Below are positions 26,103 to 33,527 of a stretch of DNA of 64,000 bases, one piece after another. Origin of the DNA: an uncultured Lachnospiraceae bacterium (lineage in GTDB: Bacteria > Bacillota > Clostridia > Lachnospirales > Lachnospiraceae); assembly GCA_910589075.1 (NCBI GenBank), contig CAJUSK010000020.1, positions 1-64,000 on the forward strand. The letters run 5' to 3'. The number at the start of each line of letters is the position of its first letter. Within the stretch, counting starts at the first letter, position 1. Made by a program: the position numbers and the translations under genes. The notes beneath the pieces are model-generated. The model ran no database searches. It was not told where the DNA came from and saw only the letters and a program-made list of their open reading frames with translations.

Positions 26103-27467
26103 ATGCCCAAAGCCACACTGATCCTGCCGTCACTGAACGTAGGCGGCTACATAGAAGAATGCCTGGAAAGCGTCCGGTGCCAGAGCCTGGAGGATATCGA
26201 GATCCTGTGCATAGACGCCGGGTCCACGGACGGCACATACGAAATCCTCCGGGAACATGCAGCCGCAGACAGCCGCATCCGCCTGATCCGTTCCCAGGTA
26301 AGAAGCTACGGATACCAGGTGAACCTGGGCTTTTCCATGGCCCGGGGGGAATACGTGGGGATCGTGGAGACAGATGACAGCATAGAGCCTGACATGTACG
26401 AAACCCTGTGCCGGGTGGCCACAGAAGAAGGCCTTGATTATGCCAAAGGAGGCTTTTACACAATGGCCACGCCCTGTGAGGGGGAACGCTACCTGCTGGA
26501 GCATCCCCTTCCGGATACGGGCAGGCTGCTGTCCCATACCTACTATACAGACAGCCCGCTTTCGCCGGACGTCTATATCTGGAACGGCGTCTACCGCAGA
26601 GAGTTCCTTGAAAGGAACCGGATCCGTCTGAATGAAAGTCCCGGCGCCGCCTTCCAGGACTGCGGGCTGCGCTACCTGACAGACATGAACCTGGAGAGAG
26701 GGATGTTCATCGACAGGCTGCTGTACAGATACCGCCGTGACAATGCTGCTTCCTCCACCTATGATCCCCGGTTTGCCCGGTTCAACCTTCAGGAATGCCG
26801 CTACATCCGCGCCAGGATGGATGAACAGGGGATGAGGGACCGTGCAAGGCGTGCCTTTATGGCCAGGGAGAGTGTGATGATGGCCCTCTCCCCTTATATG
26901 ACCTACCGGGAGCACAGCCGGCCGGACGAAGCCATCCGCAGGGATATGGAAGAGATGAGAGAGATGATCTGTCGTGACCGTGAGGCGGGGCTGCTTGCGC
27001 GGAGAGAGATGCACCCGGACCTTTACCTGGAGATGCGCCTGTTTACGGAAAACCCGGAGGCTTATGAGGCCTATGCGGGGATACGGGCGGGGATAAACAG
27101 CAGCATCTACGGAGATTTTGTCCGTGAGATGAAAGAAAAAGAGCAGATCGTTTTATGCTGCGCAGGGAAGGCGGCGAAATTCGCCCTGTGCCTGATGCGG
27201 ATGAACGGGTTGGGGAATATCGCCTGTGTCTGTGACAATAACAGCGCCCTCTGGGGCGGGACATATCATGGATGGGAAGTGGTGGGCCTGCAGGAGGCAG
27301 TACATAGGTATCCAAAGGCCCACTACCTGGTAACGAACAGGGCCTGCCCAGAGGAGATCCTAAAGCAGCTAAAAGGATATGGGATCCGGGAGAAAGCCAT
27401 GTCCGCCTACACCCTACCCCTGCAGGCCTTTGGGAGCACCAACCTGTTTATGCGGGATATGGACTGA
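26103..27467 (+). CDS. Family 2 glycosyltransferase with C-terminal Rossmann-like module, paralogue of the preceding gene
   Basis: Shares TLILPSLNVGGYIEECLESV, IDAGSTDGTYEIL, VGIVETDDSIEPDMYETL and NESPGAAFQDCGLRYL with the gene at 24696. The module at the C-terminus (about 345-440) opens QIVLCCAGKAAKFALCLM, with Cys-Cys-Ala replacing the usual Tyr-Gly-Ala, followed by CVCDNNSALWGGTYHG and AHYLVTNRACPEEIL. Loss of the first glycine of the usual motif suggests relaxed nucleotide binding in this copy. The ATG follows AGAGGAGAA. Confidence 0.87.
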   Translation: MPKATLILPSLNVGGYIEECLESVRCQSLEDIEILCIDAGSTDGTYEILREHAAADSRIRLIRSQVRSYGYQVNLGFSMARGEYVGIVETDDSIEPDMYETLCRVATEEGLDYAKGGFYTMATPCEGERYLLEHPLPDTGRLLSHTYYTDSPLSPDVYIWNGVYRREFLERNRIRLNESPGAAFQDCGLRYLTDMNLERGMFIDRLLYRYRRDNAASSTYDPRFARFNLQECRYIRARMDEQGMRDRARRAFMARESVMMALSPYMTYREHSRPDEAIRRDMEEMREMICRDREAGLLARREMHPDLYLEMRLFTENPEAYEAYAGIRAGINSSIYGDFVREMKEKEQIVLCCAGKAAKFALCLMRMNGLGNIACVCDNNSALWGGTYHGWEVVGLQEAVHRYPKAHYLVTNRACPEEILKQLKGYGIREKAMSAYTLPLQAFGSTNLFMRDMD

Positions 27468-27568
27468 CAGGTGGAACCACACAAAGAACAGGCGCCTGGA
27501 GTGAGCCGCGCGCCGGAATCGTTTGGTAAATACGCAGAAAGCAGAGGCTGAGAAAAAGGAGCACAACC

Positions 27569-30049
27569 ATGACACAGGAGGAGAGAAGGAAAGAACTGCC
27601 CGGCGCCATTCTCAGATGGTACGGGATGGAAACGGGGAGCCGTGTGGCCTGCATCGTTACGGAGAAGGGATGCAGCATACAGGTGGCGGAAAGCCTGGAA
27701 GAGAGAGGGCTTTTTGTCACCCGTGTTCCCCTTGCGCAGACAGAAGGGGGATATACGGGCAGCCGTGATATGGTGACTGGTGACAGTGGGGCTGACAGCA
27801 TGGGTATATCCGATGCCAGGGGCATCCCTGTCACCTCTGGAAGTTATGACTTTGTGGTTGCAGTGGACGTCATTTCCTATGCCCACAGTCCGGCAGCCAT
27901 GCTCCGGCAGGCCAGGGGGCTTTTGCATCCAAAGGGGCGGCTTTTGCTTGCTGCGGACAACCGCCTGGGTATCCGCTACTTTTGCGGGGATCGGGATACC
28001 TATACATGGAAAACTTATGACGGCATAGAAAACTATACCCATCTGCGCCCCTGGGAGCGGGCGTCCATGGAAGGGCGTTCCTATGCCATGGCTGAACTGG
28101 AGAGTTTTTTGGAGGAGGCGGGATTTGGCCGCCGCCGCTTTTACTCGGTGTTTCCCCGGTTGGAAAACCCCCAGCTTCTGCTGGCCCATGGTTACATCCC
28201 CAACGAGGGTTTGGATATACGGCTGTTTCCGGAATACAACAGCCCGGAAACCGTGTTTTTACTGGAAGAGGAACTTTATCCGTCCCTGCTGGAAAACGGC
28301 CTGCTCCACGCCATGGCCAACGGCTTTTTTGTGGAATGCCCCATATCCGGATCCTTCCATCCGGCGGATCAGGTGACCCTGTCCGGGGAGCGGGGGCCGG
28401 AGAATGCCATGGCTACCATCCTGAAACAGGGCGGTACAGTGGAAAAACGGGCGTTATATCCCGCAGGGCAGGCACGGATCCGCCGCCTGTATGAGAACAA
28501 CTGCTATCTGACAGAGCAGGGTGTAGCCATGATACCGGGGGAGATTCACGGGGAAGCCTTTGTAATGCCCTATGTGCCAGGGATACCGGCCAATGACTGC
28601 CTGCGGGGGCTGCTTGCCACGGACAAAGAGACTTTCCTTGCGAAGCTGGATGAACTGTGGGAAACCATCCTGAACTCCTCAGAGCATGCCGGCCCAAATG
28701 AGGTGGACTGGGAGAAGTTTGAGCCGGGATGGGAGAACCGCAAAAAGGATGACCCTGGAAGGGGAAAATGGGAGAGTCTGGCTCATGCCCATGGGGAGGG
28801 GCCTGGAGGCCCCGGCCCCATCCTGAAGCGGGGATACCTGGATCTGGTGTCCCTGAACTGTTTTTATTATGAAGGGCGGTTTGTATTTTACGACCAGGAG
28901 CTGTATCTGGAGAACGTGCCGGCCAGGGCCATTCTGCTTAGGACCATCGAGTTTATTTATAAATTCAACGACCACCTGGACACCATTATCCCCAGGTCGG
29001 ATCTGCTTGACCGATACGGGATCGGGGAGCATATGGGGCTGTACCAGCGGTTTGTGGGCCTGTTCCTTGCCAGACTGAGGGCAGACGACGGGCTGTCGGA
29101 CTATTATAAGGAAGGCAGGCGGGAGTATGAGACGGTGATGGAAAACCGCCGCCGGCTGAACTACCAGGCAGGAAACTATGAGAAAATCTTTTGTGACATC
29201 TTTCACCATACAAAAGGCCGTCGGCTTTACCTGTTCGGCTCAGGCAAGTATGCCCGCCTGTTCCGGGAGCGGTATGGAAGCGTCTTTTCCATAGCCGGCT
29301 ATCTTGATAACGATAAGGAGCGTCAGGGGAAAGAAACGGATGGCCTGCCTGTTTACGGCCCCAGGGAACTGGAGCGGATGAATCCGGCGGAGTATAAGGT
29401 GATGGTGTGCATCCGGGATTACATGCCGGTGGTAAAGCAGCTGATGCAGGCAGGTATCCCTAATTTCAGCGTGTACGACCCGGCTGTGACATACCCATGT
29501 GATGAGGGGATGCAGAAGAATACCAATGCCCTGCCGTCAGCCGTACGGCCAGGGGGAGCGCCTGCCGGGGCTGTGCCGGAGGGCATATCCCCGGAGCCGG
29601 AGAAACCGTACAACGTAGGTTATGTGGCGGGGGTATTCGACATGTTCCATATGGGGCACCTGAACCTGCTGCGCCGTGCAAAGGAGCAGTGCAGCCATCT
29701 GATCGTGGGGGTGGTGACAGACGAAGGTGTCATCAGACACAAAAGATCCCGTCCCCGGATTCCGTATGAGGAGAGACTTGCCATTGTGGCGGCCTGCCGG
29801 TATGTGGACGAGGCAGTGGAAATCCCTCTGGATCAGGGAGATACGGACGAGGCATACCGCCGTTACGGCTTTGATGTGCAGTTTTCGGGAAGCGACTATG
29901 CGGATGACCCCAGATGGCAGGCAAAGCGGGAGTTTTTACAGAGACAGGGCTCGGATCTGGTGTTTTTCCCCTATACGGAGGGCGTGAGCACCACGATGCG
30001 CAAGGATATGCTGGACGGAAAAGCTGACGAGGGCAGTAAAACCGACTGA
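27569..30049 (+). CDS. Multidomain protein: methyltransferase-like, kinase-like region, Rossmann-like module, cytidylyltransferase
   Basis: 826 residues. About 1-200 resembles a SAM methyltransferase (YDFVVAVDVISYAHSPAAML, LLHPKGRLLLAADNRLGIRY) though its glycine loop is weak. About 270-470 has features of the kinase-like domain found after methyltransferases in WbdD-like proteins (VEKRALYPAGQARI, LVSLNCFYYEGRFVFYDQEL, NVPARAILLRTIEFIY); this is the least certain assignment. About 550-650 is the island module (LYLFGSGKYARLFRERYG, GYLDNDKERQGK). About 680-820 is a TagD/PCT-type cytidylyltransferase: GVFDMFHMGHLNLLRRAK with HxGH, IVGVVTDEG, and FPYTEGVSTTMRKD. The set suggests one polypeptide that phosphorylates, methylates and CTP-activates a small alcohol for attachment to glycan. 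The last step is inferred, not shown. Confidence 0.78.
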   Translation: MTQEERRKELPGAILRWYGMETGSRVACIVTEKGCSIQVAESLEERGLFVTRVPLAQTEGGYTGSRDMVTGDSGADSMGISDARGIPVTSGSYDFVVAVDVISYAHSPAAMLRQARGLLHPKGRLLLAADNRLGIRYFCGDRDTYTWKTYDGIENYTHLRPWERASMEGRSYAMAELESFLEEAGFGRRRFYSVFPRLENPQLLLAHGYIPNEGLDIRLFPEYNSPETVFLLEEELYPSLLENGLLHAMANGFFVECPISGSFHPADQVTLSGERGPENAMATILKQGGTVEKRALYPAGQARIRRLYENNCYLTEQGVAMIPGEIHGEAFVMPYVPGIPANDCLRGLLATDKETFLAKLDELWETILNSSEHAGPNEVDWEKFEPGWENRKKDDPGRGKWESLAHAHGEGPGGPGPILKRGYLDLVSLNCFYYEGRFVFYDQELYLENVPARAILLRTIEFIYKFNDHLDTIIPRSDLLDRYGIGEHMGLYQRFVGLFLARLRADDGLSDYYKEGRREYETVMENRRRLNYQAGNYEKIFCDIFHHTKGRRLYLFGSGKYARLFRERYGSVFSIAGYLDNDKERQGKETDGLPVYGPRELERMNPAEYKVMVCIRDYMPVVKQLMQAGIPNFSVYDPAVTYPCDEGMQKNTNALPSAVRPGGAPAGAVPEGISPEPEKPYNVGYVAGVFDMFHMGHLNLLRRAKEQCSHLIVGVVTDEGVIRHKRSRPRIPYEERLAIVAACRYVDEAVEIPLDQGDTDEAYRRYGFDVQFSGSDYADDPRWQAKREFLQRQGSDLVFFPYTEGVSTTMRKDMLDGKADEGSKTD

Positions 30050-30140
30050 GGGCAGGAAGCGGGCCGGACAGGCAGGACAGAAAACAGCAAAAGCGGCTGG
30101 TAAACAGGTAAGACCCTGTATCATAAGATGGAGGTAGTGT

Positions 30141-31415
30141 ATGGAAAAGGTATGCGCAATGGGAGGCGTCATATTCAGTACGGAAAAGCCGGGCCGGAGC
30201 ATCTGCCAGCTGCGGGAGGCGGGCATCGGGGGAATCATGTTTGATTTTGGCCTGTTTGTGTCGCCTGAATGGGTGTTTCAGGAACGGGGAAAGAAAGAAG
30301 GGGAGCGGGAGATGGACCCCGCCCGTATGCAAAAATGCTTTGACAAAGCGTCAGATGCCTTTGACGCTCATGATTTCCTGCCTTCCATTGCCCGCCTGCC
30401 CTTTGTCAGCCCGGGGACAGAGATCAGAGACACAGGCCTGAACAGATTGGTTCTGGAGATCGATACAGCGTGTATCCGCGCCTGTGAACGGATGGGTATC
30501 CGGGAGATCATTGTGCAGCCATTGTTTACAGGGATTGAAAGGGACGATCTATGGGAGGCCAACCGGGCATTTTTCCTCGCCCTGTCAGACACTTGCGAAA
30601 AGGAGGAAACCCGGATTTTACTGATAAACCAGTGCCGCAGCCAAAGTGGACGGCTTTCCCGGGGCATCTGCTCGGACGGTGTCCAGGCGGCCCGGTGGGT
30701 GGATGCACTGAACCGGGAGGCGGGGCAGGAGAGATTTGGCTTCTGCCTGGATATGGGGATCTGTAACCTGTGCAGACAGGATATACAGGGGATGGTATTG
30801 TCGCTGGGCAGTCGTATCCGCGGGGTGATCCTGACGGAAAACGACGGAGAACACATGGCCCGGCTGCTGCCATTTACCAGTGCATACATGCGCCAGTCCA
30901 CCATGGACTGGCTGGGACTGATCCGGGGCCTGCGCCGGACCGGGTTCGACGGCTTCCTCATACTGGAGACGACAGATACGACGGTGGCTTTTTCCCCGCT
31001 TTTGCAGCCGTCGCTGGTGGCGGTGTACAGTGCTTTGCTGGATTATTTTGCCCTGCAGATCGGGATCGAGAATGACCTGAAAAAGTATGAGAAGATTGTA
31101 TTATTCGGGGCTGGGAATATGTGCCGAAATTACATGAAATGTTATGGAGAGAAATATCCGCCGCTGTTTACCTGCGACAATAATCCGAAACTGTGGGGAA
31201 GCCGGTTTGAGGGGCTGGAGGTGAAAAACCCGGAGGAACTAAGACATCTGCCGGGAGACTGGGGTGTGATTATCTGCAATATGTTTTATCGTGAGATTGA
31301 AGCCCAACTGCGTTCCATGGGGATAGAAAATATCGGGTATTTCAATGATGAATACATGCCTTCCTTTTATTTTGACAGACTGAAGCGGGATGTGGAGGAT
31401 GAGGAAGAGGCATAA
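30141..31415 (+). CDS. TIM-barrel (xylose-isomerase-like) protein with C-terminal Rossmann-like module
   Basis: The first about 300 residues look like the AP-endonuclease-2/xylose-isomerase-like fold used by sugar-phosphate isomerases and epimerases: GIGGIMFDFGLFVSPE, IREIIVQPLFTGIE, FGFCLDMGICNLC, GVILTENDGEHMARLLPF and GFDGFLILETTD, with acidic residues at strand ends where a metal usually binds. The remainder is the module: KIVLFGAGNMCRNYMKCYG, TCDNNPKLWGSRFEG, DWGVIICNMFYREIEAQL. It is the last gene of the island. The IS630-type remnant begins within a few bases of its stop, so the island was probably longer. Confidence 0.75.
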   Translation: MEKVCAMGGVIFSTEKPGRSICQLREAGIGGIMFDFGLFVSPEWVFQERGKKEGEREMDPARMQKCFDKASDAFDAHDFLPSIARLPFVSPGTEIRDTGLNRLVLEIDTACIRACERMGIREIIVQPLFTGIERDDLWEANRAFFLALSDTCEKEETRILLINQCRSQSGRLSRGICSDGVQAARWVDALNREAGQERFGFCLDMGICNLCRQDIQGMVLSLGSRIRGVILTENDGEHMARLLPFTSAYMRQSTMDWLGLIRGLRRTGFDGFLILETTDTTVAFSPLLQPSLVAVYSALLDYFALQIGIENDLKKYEKIVLFGAGNMCRNYMKCYGEKYPPLFTCDNNPKLWGSRFEGLEVKNPEELRHLPGDWGVIICNMFYREIEAQLRSMGIENIGYFNDEYMPSFYFDRLKRDVEDEEEA

Positions 31416-31417
31416 AG

Positions 31418-31978
31418 GGCGACAGGATCGTGGTATTGCATGGCGTATTGGCAGGAGTACTGTCTACTGCCCGCTCATTTCTTTTTGAACGGGCGTACTG
31501 CCTGGTCATATTAGTGTTGACGCCGCTTTCATCAAAAAACACCAGGTTACTTGCATCGTTCTCCGGTATATGTTTTTTTCATGCCTGTCTTTTGTTGTGC
31601 ACATCGGGGACGCTCCTGTTCCGAAGCGTGGAGAGACTTCTTTTTGAAAACGTATCCGAGTTTCAGGGTGGCTTTACGGACGGTTTCATCGCTTACCTGC
31701 AGTTGGAGTTTTTCCCGTATCTCATGGATCGTGATATCCGACTGTGCCTGTATCAGCTGGTCAATATCCTGAAGGTCGCTTTGGTTCAGGGCAGGTTTAC
31801 GGCCACGCAGAGAGACCCTGGTTTCAACGGAACCAGTTTCCCGCATTCTTTTTTCCGGGCGGCAGACAGTACTGGTATTTACAGAAAAGCATTCTGAGAC
31901 TTCTTTGGTATTGTCTGTTTTGTTCCAGGCATCAATAAGCAGTTTTCGTGCTTCATTATGCAGCATAGTAATCACCAC
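31418..31978 (-). pseudogene. IS630-family transposase, truncated and frameshifted
   Basis: Read on the minus strand, 31978 to 31547 encode an N-terminal helix-turn-helix half (MLHNEARKLLIDAWNKTDN, VCRPEKRMRETGSVETRV, LSLRG-type RGRKPALNQSDLQDIDQLI). A shifted frame continues with NLVFFDESGVNTNMTRQYAR and ERAVDSTPANTPCNTTILS, the first catalytic Asp block of IS630 transposases. The rest of the DDE domain is absent: the match stops at about 31418, next to the stop codon of the preceding gene. A single frameshift separates the two parts near 31540. Confidence 0.8.
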
Positions 31979-32008
31979 TTGACTCTATCATAAACTCTAT
32001 GTCAAGTG
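31976..32008. repeat. Inverted repeat upstream of the IS630 transposase start
   Basis: CACTTGAC (31976-31983) and GTCAAGTG (32001-32008) are perfect complements around a 17-base centre that itself repeats CTCTAT. The position just upstream of the transposase start suits an IS end or a transposase operator. Confidence 0.4.
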
Positions 32009-32035
32009 AATGCAGGATTGCGATAGATGTCTATG

Positions 32036-32578
32036 CTGGCGGGGACGGCTCACTATGAACAGTGGGAGAAAATCCACAATCTGAAACAGGCGGTAAAGAC
32101 TATGAACTTCCTCGCTAAAAACAAGATTGAGCAGCGCACCGATTTGCTCACCCGGATAGAGGAAATGCCACGGCAAGCGAAAAGGCGGGGGATAGTCTAA
32201 AAGAAGTGGAAAAGCGTCTTTCGGCCATAGCGTTGCTCATTAAGAACGTCGTTACCTGCCAAAAGACAAAGCCTCTCTATGAAGCCAATCGAAAAGCCCG
32301 GAATAAGGAGAAATACCAGGCAGAGCATGAACGAGGTATTATTCTCCATGAAGCAGCGGCAAAAGCACTAAAGGCGGCGCAGATCGGCGGCAGGCTCTCC
32401 AGCGTCCCCGTCCTGCAAACAGAGTATGAAAAGCTGCAAGCGCAAAAAAAGCCTTTATGCGGACTATGGCAAGCTGAAAAAAACGGTACAGGAGTATGAT
32501 GTTATCAAGCGGAACATTGACAATATTTTACAGGCAGAGAAGCAGCCAGAAGGGGAGAGGGAAACAAAGTACAGATAA
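32036..32578 (+). pseudogene. C-terminal fragment of a conjugative-element relaxase (MobA/MobL type), two frameshifts
   Basis: Three consecutive frames join into one tail. The first is AHYEQWEKIHNLKQAVKTMN up to about 32178. After a lost base comes KEVEKRLSAIALLIKNVV and YEANRKARNKEKYQAEHER. After a second shift near 32450, YADYGKLKKTVQEYDVIKRN and LQAEKQPEGERETKYR run to the stop at 32576-32578. This coiled-coil tail is typical of relaxases in Lachnospiraceae integrative and conjugative elements. The nuclease domain is gone, so the element is no longer mobile by itself. Confidence 0.72.
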
Positions 32579-32608
32579 ATAAATTTACATATTAAATTTT
32601 TCGGGGTA

Positions 32609-32637
32609 TTGACATATTTGCAGGGCTTGCGTATAAT
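32609..32637 (+). promoter_or_regulatory. Consensus promoter of the type III antitoxin RNA
   Basis: TTGACA at 32609-32614, a 17-base spacer, and TATAAT at 32632-32637: both hexamers are perfect sigma-A matches. Transcription should start near 32644, just before the RNA repeats. A strong promoter fits the need for a large excess of antitoxin RNA over toxin. Confidence 0.85.
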
Positions 32638-32643
32638 AATATT

Positions 32644-32796
32644 AATAGGTAGGGAACTACCTTAAAAGTAGTTCGCTCCCGGTCATGCGGATAACAAATA
32701 GACCGTGTAAACGTGGTTCGCTCCCGGTCATGCGAATAATAAATAGGCCGTGAAAAGGTTTTTAAGCCTCTTGCCCTAAAAGGCAGGGGGCTTAAA
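32644..32796 (+). ncRNA. Type III antitoxin RNA with two 45-base tandem repeats (CptI-like)
   Basis: Repeat 1 spans 32668-32712 and repeat 2 spans 32713-32757. They share GTTCGCTCCCGGTCATGCG and differ at only a few positions, including GATAACAAATAGACC against AATAATAAATAGGCC. In type III systems such repeats are cut by the toxin into monomers that fold as pseudoknots and inhibit it. The 45-base period and the count of two fit the CptIN subgroup. A 5' segment GGGAACTAC can pair with the start of repeat 1 (GTAGTTC..TCCC), which may give an alternative fold. The start is inferred from the promoter. Confidence 0.82.
32761..32796 (+). terminator. Hairpin between antitoxin RNA and toxin gene
   Basis: TTTAAGCC (32761-32768) pairs perfectly with GGCTTAAA (32789-32796), and TTGCC pairs with GGCA inside it. 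There is no long T-run after it, so it is probably a leaky attenuator that lets part of the transcripts reach the toxin gene, as in other type III loci. Confidence 0.65.
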
Positions 32797-32819
32797 TTGT
32801 ATAGGGAGAAAAGCCTCTT

Positions 32820-33314
32820 ATGGAAATTATGACAGGAAGCCTATATTTTGTATCAGATGATTTTTTTGCAAAGATACAAGACCCATATCTGAAAGTCAAT
32901 TATGAGGAAACAAAGCGCCCGCACTACTTTGCTTTTAGAGATAGCCAAACGGGGTTATATTGGTTAGTTCCATGCAGTTCAAAGATAGAAAAGTTTGAAC
33001 GTCTGGTACAGAAAAAGCAGGAGCAGCATAAACCGACAGACATAATTAAGATTGTGAAAGTCTTTGACCGTAAAACAGTGCTCCTCTTTCAAGATATGTT
33101 TCCTGTGATCTCAAAATATATAGACGGTCAGTATATCAAAGGCGGTCAGTCTGTAAGGATTGCAGACCCTAAACTGATACAGGAATTGGAAAAAAATGCA
33201 CGAAAAGTAATCAATCTTTTACATAGAGGGGTACGTTTTACACCAACCCAGCCGAATATCATTAAAATTGAGAAAATTATGCTAGAGGAATTGCGAGGTA
33301 CGGAAGAAAAATAA
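32820..33314 (+). CDS. cptN: Type III toxin, CptN/ToxN-fold endoribonuclease
   Basis: 164 residues, the usual size of ToxN/AbiQ-fold toxins. Landmarks are GSLYFVSDDFFAKIQDPYLK, RPHYFAFRDSQTGLYWLVPC and SSKIEKFERLVQKK, then MFPVISKYIDGQYI. These match the CptIN family of type III toxins known from Coprococcus and Eubacterium rectale. The enzyme cuts RNA, both cellular mRNA and its own antitoxin precursor, and is held inactive by the processed repeats. Related systems can abort phage infection. The ATG at 32820 follows AGGGAGAAAAG. A second in-frame ATG at 32829 is possible and would shorten the protein by three residues. Confidence 0.85.
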   Translation: MEIMTGSLYFVSDDFFAKIQDPYLKVNYEETKRPHYFAFRDSQTGLYWLVPCSSKIEKFERLVQKKQEQHKPTDIIKIVKVFDRKTVLLFQDMFPVISKYIDGQYIKGGQSVRIADPKLIQELEKNARKVINLLHRGVRFTPTQPNIIKIEKIMLEELRGTEEK

Positions 33315-33338
33315 TTATGAAAAAGTGGAATTTTAACA

Positions 33339-33461
33339 GTGAGAGAAAAGCATAATGAATGTGTCGCACGTCGCCCGGATTGTGTAACGGAGATTCGCAG
33401 AGGGAATAACTTACTTGTGGATTCTGGCTGTTATAAGCAGAATACGACAGTAACAGTCTGA
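33339..33461 (+). pseudogene. TnpW-like transposon small-protein remnant
   Basis: A 40-codon frame from GTG reads CVTEIRRGNNLLVDSGCYKQ and then NTTVTV, ending at TGA 33459-33461. This resembles the TnpW-type small proteins carried by Clostridia transposons. Their usual C-terminal helix appears to continue in a different frame (AQNILKDKIKQHL), which suggests a frameshift. Its frame is the same as that of the following ATPase, with only this stop in between. Confidence 0.4.
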
Positions 33462-33527
33462 CGCACAAAATATTCTCAAAGACAAAATAAAACAGCATTT
33501 AATGATATCTTTGTTCGTAATTTATAT

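Noticed and set aside
32668..32757. The two direct repeats considered as a CRISPR remnant
   Set aside because: The repeats are adjacent without spacers, there are no cas genes, and the promoter, hairpin and toxin fit a type III antitoxin RNA.
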